From Eutrigla gurnardus (Eukaryota > Chordata > Actinopteri > Perciformes > Triglidae), in contig OY741275.1 in the NCBI GenBank assembly GCA_963514095.1, positions 5,939,389-6,003,388 of the forward strand: DNA of 64,000 nt, read 5' to 3'. A program made the position numbers and the translations under genes. Under the pieces are notes generated by a model. The model had not been told where the DNA came from and ran no database searches. It saw nothing but the letters and a program-made list of their open reading frames with translations. How positions within the stretch are numbered: position 1 is the stretch's first letter; each line of letters begins with the position of its first letter. This document shows positions 23,235 to 33,242 of this stretch, one piece after another.

Positions 23235-24236
23235 TAGGGGTGGGCGATACACCGAAAATGTACCGATACCGAAATTTACGACGACAACCGACGTAATTTT
23301 GCCCATGTCGGTATATTCGGTTTAAAAAAAAAAAAAAAAAAAGTCGTTTTTTTCTTGTTTGGCTGTGTGTAGGTAGGCTACCAGTATGTTCCACGAAAAT
23401 GGAGCCCGCCGGTTTAAACGATGAAGCGGCTGCTGCCGCGGCAGCCGAAGTAAAAGTGCGTGTCCACAGGCTGCGGTGTTTCCCCGCGTCCCATTCATTG
23501 TCTATGTGAAAAGCTGTGCAATGCATTCTGGTAGCGTCGCGGCGAATGTCGAGAGACGGCGCGCGAGTTGGCCGCTCCTCATTTGCCTAAAGTTGAAGTC
23601 GAATCTACTTTATGCTAATCAGAGGCGCCGGGCTCGACTCGCCGCCTCGGGAACGCTCGCGAACGCTCGCAAAAATGTGTTGTTTAAAGGAGAGCGCCTG
23701 TCAATCATCCTCTAGTGGCAGCCCACCAAGCGTGCAATACTGGGAAGCGGCGCGTCCACACGCGTTTAAAATCGCCCCTGTGGACACGTACCTTGAATCT
23801 GGTCGAGGAGGAAGAGCACCTCGTTCCCAAAAGAAATGCGTCATCGATCGTTTGGCAACATTTTGGGTTCAGCGAGGACGATGTCGATCAGAGAAATGTA
23901 TTACCTTTGCACAAGTCATTGTTTACTTTTCCAGTGGCAAATGTGAAATGTATTTTGTTTACAAGGGATGCAACTTGTGTCTCCTGTTATAGAGAACCTG
24001 ATTACTTGACAACTCCATATTTTGAATTTGTTTATAGAGACTGTATTTTTAATACTTTGTTATTTTATACTACCAAATAAATAATATAAATCTTAACTAC
24101 AGTGTAGTTTTACAGTCCTTTAAAGTGGCATTTTTTTAGGCGCGGGGGGGGGGTTACTTATCGTTCATTTATCGTTTTCGAGGTGAGTTCCTCAATATAT
24201 CGTGATATTGATTTGAGGTCATATCGCCCAGCCCTA
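23235..24236 (+). mobile_element. hAT element, TSD GTAGTGGG, with BED-finger remnants and a nested MITE
   Basis: The termini TAGGGGTGGGCGATACACCG and ...CATATCGCCCAGCCCTA are flanked by exact 8-bp duplications GTAGTGGG (23227-23234, 24237-24244). The plus strand keeps a transposase N-terminus (MEPAGLNDEAAAAAAAEV near 23400) and, after an interruption, EEEHLVPKRNASSIVWQHFG (near 23805), a BED-finger lead-in. The interruption (about 23456-23793) opens with GTGCGTGTCCACAGGCTG and closes with CCTGTGGACACGTACC, so it is probably a nested inverted-repeat MITE. The hAT itself sits inside the head of a SINE. Confidence 0.92.
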
Positions 24237-24575
24237 GTAGTGGGTAGCACTGTCGCCTCACAGCGAGAGGGTCCCGGGTTCAAATCCTGTTTTGGGTTTT
24301 GGTTCCTTCTGTGTAGAGTTTGCATGTTCCCCGGGTTCTCTCGGGGTTCTCTTGGGGTTCTCTGGCTTCCAGAGTCCAAAGACATGCAGGATGGGGATAG
24401 GTTAATTGATGACTCTAAATTGCCCGTAGATGTGAATGTGAGTGTGATAAACTGGTTACCTGTCCAGGGTGAACGCTGCCTTCACCCAATGACAGCTGGG
24501 ATCGGCTCCAGCCCCCCCGCAACCCTGAATACAGGATATGAGGTTGATGATGGACGGATGGATGGATGGACTAAG
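24237..24575 (+). repeat. tRNA-headed SINE, split by a hAT insertion at its 5' end
   Basis: AGCACTGTCGCCTCACAGCGAG followed by GGTCCCGGGTTCAAATCC (a B-box) is a tRNA-like RNA polymerase III head. The tail CAGCTGGGATCGGCTCCAGC and a (GGAT)n run ending near 24571 are those of a common vertebrate SINE with a LINE-derived 3' end. The first bases of the head lie left of the hAT, before 23235. Confidence 0.75.
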
Positions 24576-24706
24576 TGAAATGTGCGTAATTGAGGATCAC
24601 ATGACATGGTTAAGCTAAATTAGAGTAAAATGTTACAAATGCAACGGACAAGACAAAAAATTTGTACTCATTTCTGAAGATGTTTGGTTTGACATTGGAT
24701 AATGAA

Positions 24707-25987
24707 CAGTATTTCCCGCAGGATTTTTTTCAGCAGCGGTGGTGTGGTCCCCGAACCCTCTAGGGGGGTCCGGGGGCATCCCCCCCCCGGCCGAATTTTT
24801 TTTGTACCCTTTACATTGGAATGCATGAATCTGGTGCACTTTGAGAGGAGAATATGCACTTAAATCCTATTCAAACAGTCCTGTGTATTACTGTAGATGG
24901 GATTATTGGTGTTGTAACTTTGCCTTTTGTGTCTTCATTTACAGATTTTTATATTTTTGTATAGTAATATTTAACAAAAAATGCCACAACGCAAATATAA
25001 TTTGCACAATTTATTTACAGATTTTTGCCTAATGCTTAAACACTAAACATGGTTGCTATGCCCAAAGCATAACTGTTTTTTACATAAGACACTTTGTTCA
25101 AAAATGAAATCTCCTGCAACAATGGGCAAAAGACATCTTTTTAAATTATAAACCTAACTAAAATTTGAAAAGAACACAGACTCACACACATGAAAAATAA
25201 AAAATAAAGCTAATTGAATAATACATAATAGAAACTATTCATGATCTTTTAAGAAGTCCTTAGGTTTTTTCCCTGCATTTATGCTAATGACCACATGCTT
25301 ACAGGCGATTAGCATAAATCCCTAACTAAAATACGCGATGAAAACGGATTTTATATGGCAATAAAGAACAACATCGGATCTAACAGTATGGATTCATTTT
25401 TCAAAGTTCCCGAAAATACCTAGGCTATAAATTCCTGACTGGATATAAGCTCCTGTAAAGGCTATGAGTGATCCCAAAAAGAGCGACAACACGCACACAC
25501 ACACATAGGCCTACACACACACACACAATACTAGAGGAAAAACGGCACGGAGGTTGCGGTTTATAGATACAATAAAATGATTGGGCTCAGAGGGTTTTTA
25601 ACACTGGTGGTCATGTAGCGACACATTTTAGCAACTTACTTTCTCTCTCTCTCTCTCTGTCTGTCTCTCTCTCTCTCTGTCTGTCTCACTCTTTCCTTCT
25701 TTCTTCGATCTTCCGCTTCACTCGCTACTGCTAGAATCAATGTAACTTTGCAACCGTGTAGGGTAGCCTACTGCCAACAACTGCCACACTCGCTGTGTAT
25801 TTTTCTTCTTTGATGTTGGTTACGTGACGATGTGCCGCGTGCTGCGCAATTGACGTTACGTGCTGTACATTTTCTAAAAGGAGCTACGTAAAAAAAAAAA
25901 ATATATATATATTTTTTTTTAAAGGATTTTTATTGCAGCGGCGGAGAAAATTCAGCAGCGGCGCGCGTGAATGTGGGGGAAACACTG
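24707..25987. mobile_element. DNA transposon with CAGTGTTTCCC-type termini
   Basis: The left end CAGTATTTCCCGCAGGATTT and the right end ATGTGGGGGAAACACTG are inverted. ATGAA flanks both sides (24702-24706, 25988-25992), shorter than the 8 bp expected for hAT. Both ends carry CAGCAGCGG words. 25315-25987 is repeated, inverted, at 44363-45029. No intact transposase. 24600-25320 includes plain A/T-rich DNA in which I see nothing else. Confidence 0.65.
25315..25987 (-). repeat. inverted repeat, copy A (partner 44363-45029)
   Basis: Reverse complement of 44363-45029 with very few differences outside simple-sequence tracts. Shared landmarks include the blocks around ATGTGTCGCTACATGACCAC, AGGCTACCCTACACGGTTGC and ATACTGTTAGATCCGATG. 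Contains a (TC)n tract at 25638-25690. Confidence 0.93.
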
Positions 25988-26515
25988 ATGAAGCAAATGA
26001 CACTCATTATATGGTATTTTATTCATTAGTCAGTATTTTAGTCATAAAGTGGAAGATATGAGCCCACAAATCTGTGTTTTCATTGGAGCATATGTAACAA
26101 TATCCATAGTAGGATTTCTTTTCTGTAAAAAAAAGTTTACTGTTATCTTGTTAAACCCCACACAAAATAAAATCCGTCTCTCCCTCTCTCTCTCTCCAAC
26201 CTGCAGCCTGTCAGTTAGTGACCAGGGCAACACTGTTGTTGATGACGCGGACGAAGCGCGCATGATGTCCTCTCTGTTATTGCAGATTTAGCAGCACCAT
26301 TGCATTAGCATCGCTGTACATCATACTCTGATATTTTCCCGTTAATAGTCTCTGATTCACAAATTGGGGTTTCATACTAAGGTGTCGGACATACTAATAA
26401 ATGTCACAGAGTATAGTGGTGACTACATATCACGTTGGTGAGGAGTTTCACGTGCAGCCGTTGGTTGCAGATTGGCTAATGCTAGTAAAAATGCTTAGAC
26501 AGCCCAGTTATCTCC
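25985..26515 (-). repeat. unclassified dispersed repeat, copy 2 (inverted partner of 1655-2200)
   Basis: See the copy at 1655-2200. On this strand the conserved blocks include CATACTAATAAATGTCAC (near 26390), TGACGCGGACGAAGCGCGCATG (in part, near 26242) and GGCTAATGCTAGTAAAAATG (26474). It begins where the CAGTGTTTCCC element ends. Confidence 0.6.
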
Positions 26516-27220
26516 AGTTATCTATCGCAACAATTTACACAATGAGCCGATTAATCCCGTAAACATTTTGATGAAGTTATATAATGTTATAGTTATAGTT
26601 ATATAATGATGAAGCGATGACAATTTGGACAGACGTGTACACTACAACATGGCGGAGGCATTCAAGTTTTTCAAGTGCTTGCATATCACCTCAAAGATCT
26701 CTCAAATTCTTTGGCACAGTGACGGTCTTTGAGGGCTATCGTCCTGATTTGTTTTGAGCCTGATTCAAAGGACTGAGAATGTATTCTGCAGTCGTATCAA
26801 ATTATGTAGTGTAGAAATATGCTCTTTTCAATTCCACATTTTTTTTATTCTTCTCTAACAAAATTAAAGAAACCAAGGCAGCTACTCTGTTAGCTTCACA
26901 TTCTTAAACACTTTAGTTCACAAATGATCCCTTTTACTCCATTGTGTGAATGTTTTCGGTAATATAATGAACTTCAGCTGCCTTGCCATATTATATACTC
27001 CTTCCTTCTGCTGTATTTTTAGCCTACAAAAAGTACTATTTCCTTTCTCAACTCTTTTCATAGTATTTCCTTCACTAGTCCTATTCTCAATTACACAACC
27101 AGTCCGAGGTAACAGGAGTATCTTTTACAGCTCAGGGTCAAGTTCCTGTTACTCAGACTTGACCTGAATGTTCACACCACAAACAAGTGCCTTAAAAAGT
27201 GCAGTCAACACCATACTTAC
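26516..27220. other. intronic DNA without recognisable features
   Basis: I see no coding region, RNA gene or classified repeat. A short tandem TATAATGTTATAGTTATAG lies near 26580. Confidence 0.5.
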
Positions 27221-27221
27221 A

Positions 27222-27460
27222 TGATGCAAGGCCAATTTATTTCTATAGCACATTTCAGCAACAAGTTATTTCAAAGCGCTTTGAATAAAACATCAAAAGC
27301 ATCAGGACAAAAGTGCCCAAAGACAATATAAAAGGACATTTAAATACAGGTAAAGACGTCCATTAAAAAGTCAAGAGAATAAACAAACAATCTAAAATAG
27401 AATAATAAAGATGTAAAATACAAGAATAAATAGAGTGCACTGTAAATGAACAATTATTTG
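27222..27460. repeat. LINE/SINE-tail-like fish repeat
   Basis: AAGGCCAATTTATTTCTATAGCACATTT followed by TTTCAAAGCGCTTTGAATAAAACATCAAAAGCATCAGGAC (in part) matches a widespread fish interspersed repeat as I recall it. The A-rich continuation to about 27460 fits the same family. No protein. Confidence 0.5.
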
Positions 27461-28069
27461 AATTAATAAAGGGCAGCAACAAACTAAAATGTTCATCCTC
27501 GATTTAAAAGAAGTGGGAGTTACGGCAGACCTGCAGTTTTCATGCTACAGATAAGAACATGAGGAGCACCACATGAAGTGCTGGGCTTGGTCTACGTTAA
27601 CATTCAGCCGTTCATGATAGCTGTGACATAATACGGAACAATCTTTTTTAAACTTTGGTGAATTTGAGTTTTCATGCAATGCTGGGATAATACAAGCGAT
27701 TAGCAGTGCTAGCTATATGTATGCTATTAATTAGCATGAGTAATTTATAGGCTAATTGAAGGGTAACGGTTTTTCGATACTAATATTCAACAGTCAACAG
27801 AGTCGGGAAACGTTGATTTTATAAAAGAGGGTGTCTCCATCCCTGTCACCTGGCACAGTTCTTTATAATACAATATATAGAATTCAAATTCTCTTTAATA
27901 AAAGGGCAAGACTTGACTCATCAACAACACTCCTAGATGTCCAAATACATTGATTTTTACACTTAAAATATGGTATTGGAAAATGTTTTGTCATTGCTTC
28001 TATCATGCAGTACATTTTAAAAGTGTGCTTTGTGCAGGACAATAGCCACTGACCACTAACAGGAGTTTT

Positions 28070-28423
28070 ATAATAATAATAATAATAATAATAATAATGG
28101 ATTGGATTTATATGGCGCTTTTCAAGACACTCAAAGCGCTCTGACAGGGTTCCAGGTTCCATTCATTCACACACAGTCATACCGGTGGTGGTAAACTACC
28201 ATAGTAGCAGACTGACGGAAGCGTGGCTGCCATTCTGCGCCTACGGCCCCTCCCACCATCACCTCAAACATACAGCATTCATACACATTCACACGAGGCA
28301 AGCTGGGTGAAGTGTCTTGCCCAAGGACACAACGACCATGACACAGTGACAAGGGCGGGGATCGAACCGCCGACCCTTCGAACATTGGCCTACCCGCTCT
28401 ACCAACTGAGCCACAGTCGCCCC
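28070..28423 (-). repeat. tRNA-derived SINE with (TTA)n tail
   Basis: On the minus strand the head reads GGGGCGACTGTGGCTCAG, then TTGGTAGAGCG (A-box) and GGTTCGATCCC (B-box), a tRNA-like polymerase III promoter. The body has CCTTGGGCAAGACACTTCACC and the tail GCGCTTTGAGTG...CCATATAAATCCAATCC before a (TTA)n run (28072-28098 on the plus strand). All SINE parts are present, so this is a near full-length copy and not a tRNA gene. Confidence 0.85.
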
Positions 28424-28736
28424 AATGCCTTGCATGTTGTTATGCTGTGGTTGACATGCCAAAGAAGCCGCCCAGCTGCAACGCTAACGGATGCACAAAC
28501 AGGTCAAATCCATCGTTTGCCAGCTGCGGTGTGCCCGTTCACTCATCCGGGAGAGTTAGCAGTTACAGGGTTGTGTGCTTTGTTGTGGACACTTGCAGCC
28601 ACTTTCTATAGTAAGTTTCCACTGGCAACCTTGCAGCTAAATGAATGATTTGGAATTAGTTTGCTCTCGTGGTTTTAGTGTTTTCTTTTGTGTCAAAGTC
28701 AAACTTTTGATTTGATATGATACCAGCCCTGTAGCA

Positions 28737-30112
28737 GAATATCTGCTGCAGCACATTCATGAGCACGTAGGCCGCCGTTGTTGTTGTTGTTGTTATGAGA
28801 CGTTGCGGGGAAGAAGTCGGGCTCGAGGGTCGAGGAGCGGGGCAATGACGTCAGTGTATGCATTTTCACCGTCTACATGAACCTTTTTTTCACCCTGAGA
28901 GCTAGTTTCAAAAAAGTGTGTTTTCAGGCCCCGAAAACGCTGGATCCGTATTAGGGCGGGGCGATATGGCCTTTTATTAATACCGCAATATTTTTAGGCC
29001 ATGTCAAGATATATATATCTCGATATTTTGCCTTTAATTAACACTTTGATGCATACAATCACACCAGTATGATGATTCTATATGTCTACATTAAAACATT
29101 CTTGTTCATACTGCATTTATATATGCTAATTTTAAACTTTCATGCAAAAAACTAAGTCAAAGTTAACAAAACTGTATTTATTAAACAGTGAGTGGCACAA
29201 CCATAACATTGTCATTTCAAAACAGACAGTGCACGTTTTGTGCAAAATTAAAGTGAGCAGTAGCAGCAGTGAGCCAGCCGCCGCTGCCCCCCTGCGCAGA
29301 CCAGACGCATATTTCTCCTTGACGGTCGGTAAGCGCTTCTGCTCAGCTGTTTGATTCAGAGCTATTTTTTTCATTTTGTTTGTTTGTTTTCATCTCTCTA
29401 CTCTGTGTGGATACACAAATATGATCGCATTTGTCAATCGCGGTATTTTATTTTGAAAATTGACCGGATTGTCTCGTGTTTCTTTGTGTGACTTCCTGCC
29501 AGAATTGACGCGATCGCTTGCGGCTCGCGCACAAAATAGACGCCGAAACGTAGGATCTCGGCGCTTCTCGTCTGATCTGAACTACACTATCAGTTAACAA
29601 GGGTGCTGAAAGGAAGCGGGCTCCGCTCCACGGCTATTCACGGTGCTTCCGCAGCCTGTGTGAAGCCGGCGTTAGCACTTGCTGCCGCTACCTCTCTGCT
29701 GGGTGAGGGCGTGTGACGTTGTACGCACGACAGACTGGCGTTTGTAACTAGGTGCGCTTGTTTTATCCCTTGTGAGAGGGAGAGACGAGAGTGTGTGAGA
29801 AACCTGGAGTTAAATGTCCGCGGCTAAAAGCGTATACTCGAGTTTCACGATAGGCTATAGTCATTTTCTACATCGCACAGACTACAAGCCGCAATATATC
29901 GAGTATATTCGATTCACCCAGCCCTAATCTGTATGGACGGCCGGCTGAAACGCACAAAAACATTTACGTGTCGACGGCCTCTAACAGTAGTTCCGTAATT
30001 AATTTGTGCGCCAGTTTTATTTATTTTCTATACCGTGTAAATCCACGCACAGAACTGTGACCCCCCTACCGTTTCGGTTCAATACGAATTCATGTATTGT
30101 TACACCTCTAAT
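28737..30112 (-). mobile_element. inverted, truncated copy of the 30.4-kb hAT composite, split by another hAT
   Basis: Minus-strand sequence from 30112 (TTAGAGGTGTAACAATACATG) follows the element at 30431-31348 through its CCGTTTCGGTTCAATACG end, the GGCCGTC block and the GGATCCAGCGTTTTC block to CAGCAGATATTCTGCT near 28740, where similarity stops. The hAT at 28952-29926 sits inside it. No left terminus, so it is truncated. Confidence 0.8.
28952..29926. mobile_element. hAT element, near-exact TSD ATC(C/T)GTAT
   Basis: The termini TAGGGCGGGGCGATATGG and ...TTCGATTCACCCAGCCCTA are flanked by ATCCGTAT (28944-28951) and ATCTGTAT (29927-29934), 7 of 8 matching. Subterminal ATATCGAGTATATT and CGCAATAT words are frequent. 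The minus frame near 29300 starts MKKIALNQTAEQKRL, a phrase whose DNA recurs near 43600. Its origin is unknown. No catalytic region. Confidence 0.85.
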
Positions 30113-30430
30113 CCACTTTCAATCTTTTTCTGGAATTCACATTGTTTAAATGCCTTGTGGTTGACTCTAAATCAAGGGACTTGACTTCATGTGATTTCTT
30201 TGATGGCTAACTTGTACAGCCATGATGACTTACTAGTACTGATGAAGTATAAATTGTTCATTTATAGCTGGTGTTGTTGATCTGCATACTGGAAAAAATG
30301 TAACGATTGAAGCAGAGCGCTGCACAGACAGTGCCCTGCTTCACACATTATTCAATTATTTAAACTCTGTAATTATGACCCAATGCTAATAAAAGTTTTT
30401 TAACGGCAGGGTTTAGCGATACCTTTCTAG

Positions 30431-31348
30431 TAGGGGAGTAACGATACATGTCTTCGTATTGAACCGAAACGGTACGGGGGTCACGGTTCGGTGCGTGGAT
30501 TTACACGGAGAATACACGGTATAAAAATAAATAAAACTGGCACGCAAATTAATTACGGAACTACTGTTAGAGGCTGTCCACACGGAAACGTTTTTTGTGG
30601 GTAAACGCACAAGTCTTGTGCGTTTTGGCCGGCCGTCCATACGGATCCAGCGTTTTCGGGGCCTTTTTTAAAACCAGGTCCCAGGTAGAAAAAGAAGAAA
30701 ATGGCACCCCTCCGTTTCATGTCCGTTTTCATGTAGATGGCAAAAACACATACGCTGACGTCATCGCCCCGCTCCTCGAGCCTGACGTCTTCCCCTGCGA
30801 CGTCTCGTAACAACAACAACGGCGGCCTACATGCTCGTGAACGTGCTGCAGCAGCTATTCTGCTCGTTTGTACGACGGCGTACACAACGTTGTAACGATG
30901 CGTTGTGACATCGCTACGGGCCAAATTGTCATCTTATGGATATTTATTGATCGGGTGGTCGGGTGGATAGTCACCGTAGCTTTCACGTGTTGCCATAGCA
31001 ACGGCAAACATCTGGTCAAGCTTTGTCTCTTCTTCTGCGTTTTTGGTGTATTTTTGTAGCAGAAACAGCGCCACAAAAGGGCCTGGAATATGTACTACAG
31101 TCTGCTGAGCCATTCTCAATGGATTCAGAGCTCCGTCTCCTTTACGGAGTTCAGGGTGTTGCAACTAGCTCAGGAGAGAGACTGTGTGACAATAGGTGCT
31201 AAAACCTGAGACATGCACAATAAAATAGCCTTGCCTGCATTTTTTTCTTCTTTTCTGTCCCCTCCATTGCCCCGAACTCGTAACGAACCGTGATGTCTGA
31301 ACCGAGGTACGTACCGAACCGTGACTATAGTGTACCGTTACACCCCTA
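30431..31348. mobile_element. hAT element, TSD CTTTCTAG, with nested CCGTCCACACGG segment
   Basis: The termini TAGGGGAGTAACGATACATG and ...AGTGTACCGTTACACCCCTA are flanked by exact 8-bp duplications CTTTCTAG (30423-30430, 31349-31356). The GAACCGAAACGGTACGG subterminal words are the familiar fish hAT type. The interior from about 30575 (GAGGCTGTCCACACGG) is a separate module also present at 28737 and 46251. Confidence 0.92.
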
Positions 31349-31623
31349 CTTTCTAGCATTGGTATACCGTGCAGCACTAGTCTGCCCTGTCTCTACCTGC
31401 ATAATCTGTCAGGATCTCACAGATGGATTCTGGGTTGGGCATGCTTCAGACTCGTGGTGTGAGTGGTACCAGAGATAAATTGGACTGGGACATAGTGTGA
31501 CACTCCTTATAATAAAAATGTCACTCTATGCTAGGTTAGGTATTTATTTGAAATTTGTGCAGACTTGTAAAGTAGTAGTCATGTTCTCTGTCTTGTTATA
31601 GCATAGCGTGAATGGTCCCTTAA

Positions 31624-32184
31624 AGGAGTCATCACCTGGAAATCGCAATTTCTCTTGTTAAAACATGCATATCTGTGTTTGACCTCAGTTGAAACTTGCC
31701 TGAAAGGCTGGAGTTTGAAAGTGGCGCCGTTTTTTCGCTTCTGCTCTTTTTCCGAACAGGAATAGCACACAAGGGTGTGCATTCCTAAAGCACGAGATTT
31801 TGATTCTGCGCCTTCGGTGACGTCACCGTGGCGGCTACTTGCATAAGCCCACCCCTCTTTCACCACCCAACCCCACCCCGTCCGCTACCTGAAATCGCCG
31901 AAGCGCCGCCATTATGTTTTGGAGTCTGCATGCAGGCAAGCCCCCCCGGCTCTGTCCTTCCTGCGGCGAATCAACGCGCGCCTCATTACATATTATACAA
32001 TGCACATCCGGACCAGTCAAAACCTCGCGCGTAATCTCGCGTGATAAAATCGCGGTACGAAAAAGGGTCAGAACAAGCTCAATGTTTGATTAAAATTTTT
32101 TTTTTTTTTTCTAATAAGTTTTACGAATTGATCCAAAGCGATCCAAGGGGGGCTGGATACGTATAAAACCAGGTGATGACTCCT
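31624..32184. mobile_element. second TTAA-flanked MITE
   Basis: Perfect 16-bp terminal repeats AGGAGTCATCACCTGG / CCAGGTGATGACTCCT lie between TTAA at 31620-31623 and 32185-32188. This is the piggyBac-type target duplication. 561 bp, non-coding, with a T-run at 32094-32110. Only the AGGA start is shared with the MITE at 11678, so the two are different families. Confidence 0.88.
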
Positions 32185-32188
32185 TTAA

Positions 32189-32659
32189 GGTGGGCTGATC
32201 TTTTAGGTGGACCAGCGCTAATCTTCTTTAAGTGACGAGCCACACCTCTGAGTTTTGTGACGCTTTTTTTTATTTGTGACCGATATCAGTAATATATTTA
32301 ATATAAATACATATAAAAACTAGCAATCCTTATACACATCATATTTTACATGCAGCCCCATATATGGTCTCCTTTCTTTATCCCCTGAAAATGAGTTGGT
32401 ATTTGTTCATACCTCCTGAAATATCTGATAGTAGGACAGAACAACCAGCCACATCTAAAAGCTTAACTGTGTTTGACTGGAGAACTGGTGGTCAGTGCCT
32501 TTATTGGCTGTACGGCTTCTCAATCGTTTTAAGTACAGAAGTGTAATGAGCCTCACCAATTAGAGCTCAGGTGATGGAGAGAGAGCGACATTGAATCTGG
32601 CAGAGGAAAAGATCGCCTTACAATGACTCTCTGTCCCTGTGGGCTGCTGTTGCAGAAGA
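32189..32659. other. intronic DNA without recognisable features
   Basis: No gene, RNA or known repeat seen. It leads directly to the target duplication of the LTR retrotransposon. Confidence 0.5.
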
Positions 32660-32664
32660 ACAGC

Positions 32665-33076
32665 TGTTACGAGCCCACATTAAAAACGTGTGAACAACTA
32701 ACATAATAACTCAAAGAAACGGATTTTCTGGAAAGAAAAAGTTTTGGTTTATTTCTTTTCCATATATCGGTTTAGTTAACAGAAAAGAGAGGGTTGCCAC
32801 AAAAACAGAAAAGAAAGCAACCGCTCCCGCCATAAAATAAAAGATCCAAGATCAACAATAATACATACGGGTTTGAACAACAGGGTTCTAGTTCAACAAA
32901 AGAAAAAGTGCGACCAGCCAGCGTCTGCCACGTCGAGCGTGTGAGAGAAAAAGAGAGACAGCCATCTTAGAAGTAGGCAGGCTTATATACTCGGGAGGGC
33001 CGGCCTTTTCAATTAGTCACTGCAAGGTAACGTCCAGTCTCCTCCTACCAGGAACAAGGAGGCAGGACCCGTAACA
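32665..33076 (-). repeat. 3' LTR of the gmr1-like element
   Basis: Begins TGTTACGAGCC and ends GACCCGTAACA on the plus strand. The terminal 6 bp form the inverted repeat TGTTAC...GTAACA. Same length as the other LTR, with one base difference seen (CATACGGG here, CATACAGG in the partner). Confidence 0.97.
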
Positions 33077-33087
33077 CCCCCACCCTT
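33077..33087 (-). promoter_or_regulatory. polypurine tract for plus-strand DNA priming
   Basis: On the minus strand AAGGGTGGGGG stands directly before the 3' LTR, the expected place and composition for the second-strand primer of an LTR retrotransposon. Confidence 0.85.
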
Positions 33088-33242
33088 AAAGAAATAAATT
33101 GGGGTTAGAATTTTTCAAATTTTCACAAAAAAAAACACCTGTTACAGGTAATATTTACATCAGTGGATGAATGAGGAAAGAAAAGAAAAAAAAGAAAATC
33201 ATCCAATTTATTTACACAAATTTTTCAATAGGCCTACAAGAC

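Noticed and set aside
28380..28423. tRNA-like sequence on the minus strand
   Set aside because: The tRNA similarity is limited to the head of a SINE with a body and a (TTA)n tail; it is not an independent tRNA gene.
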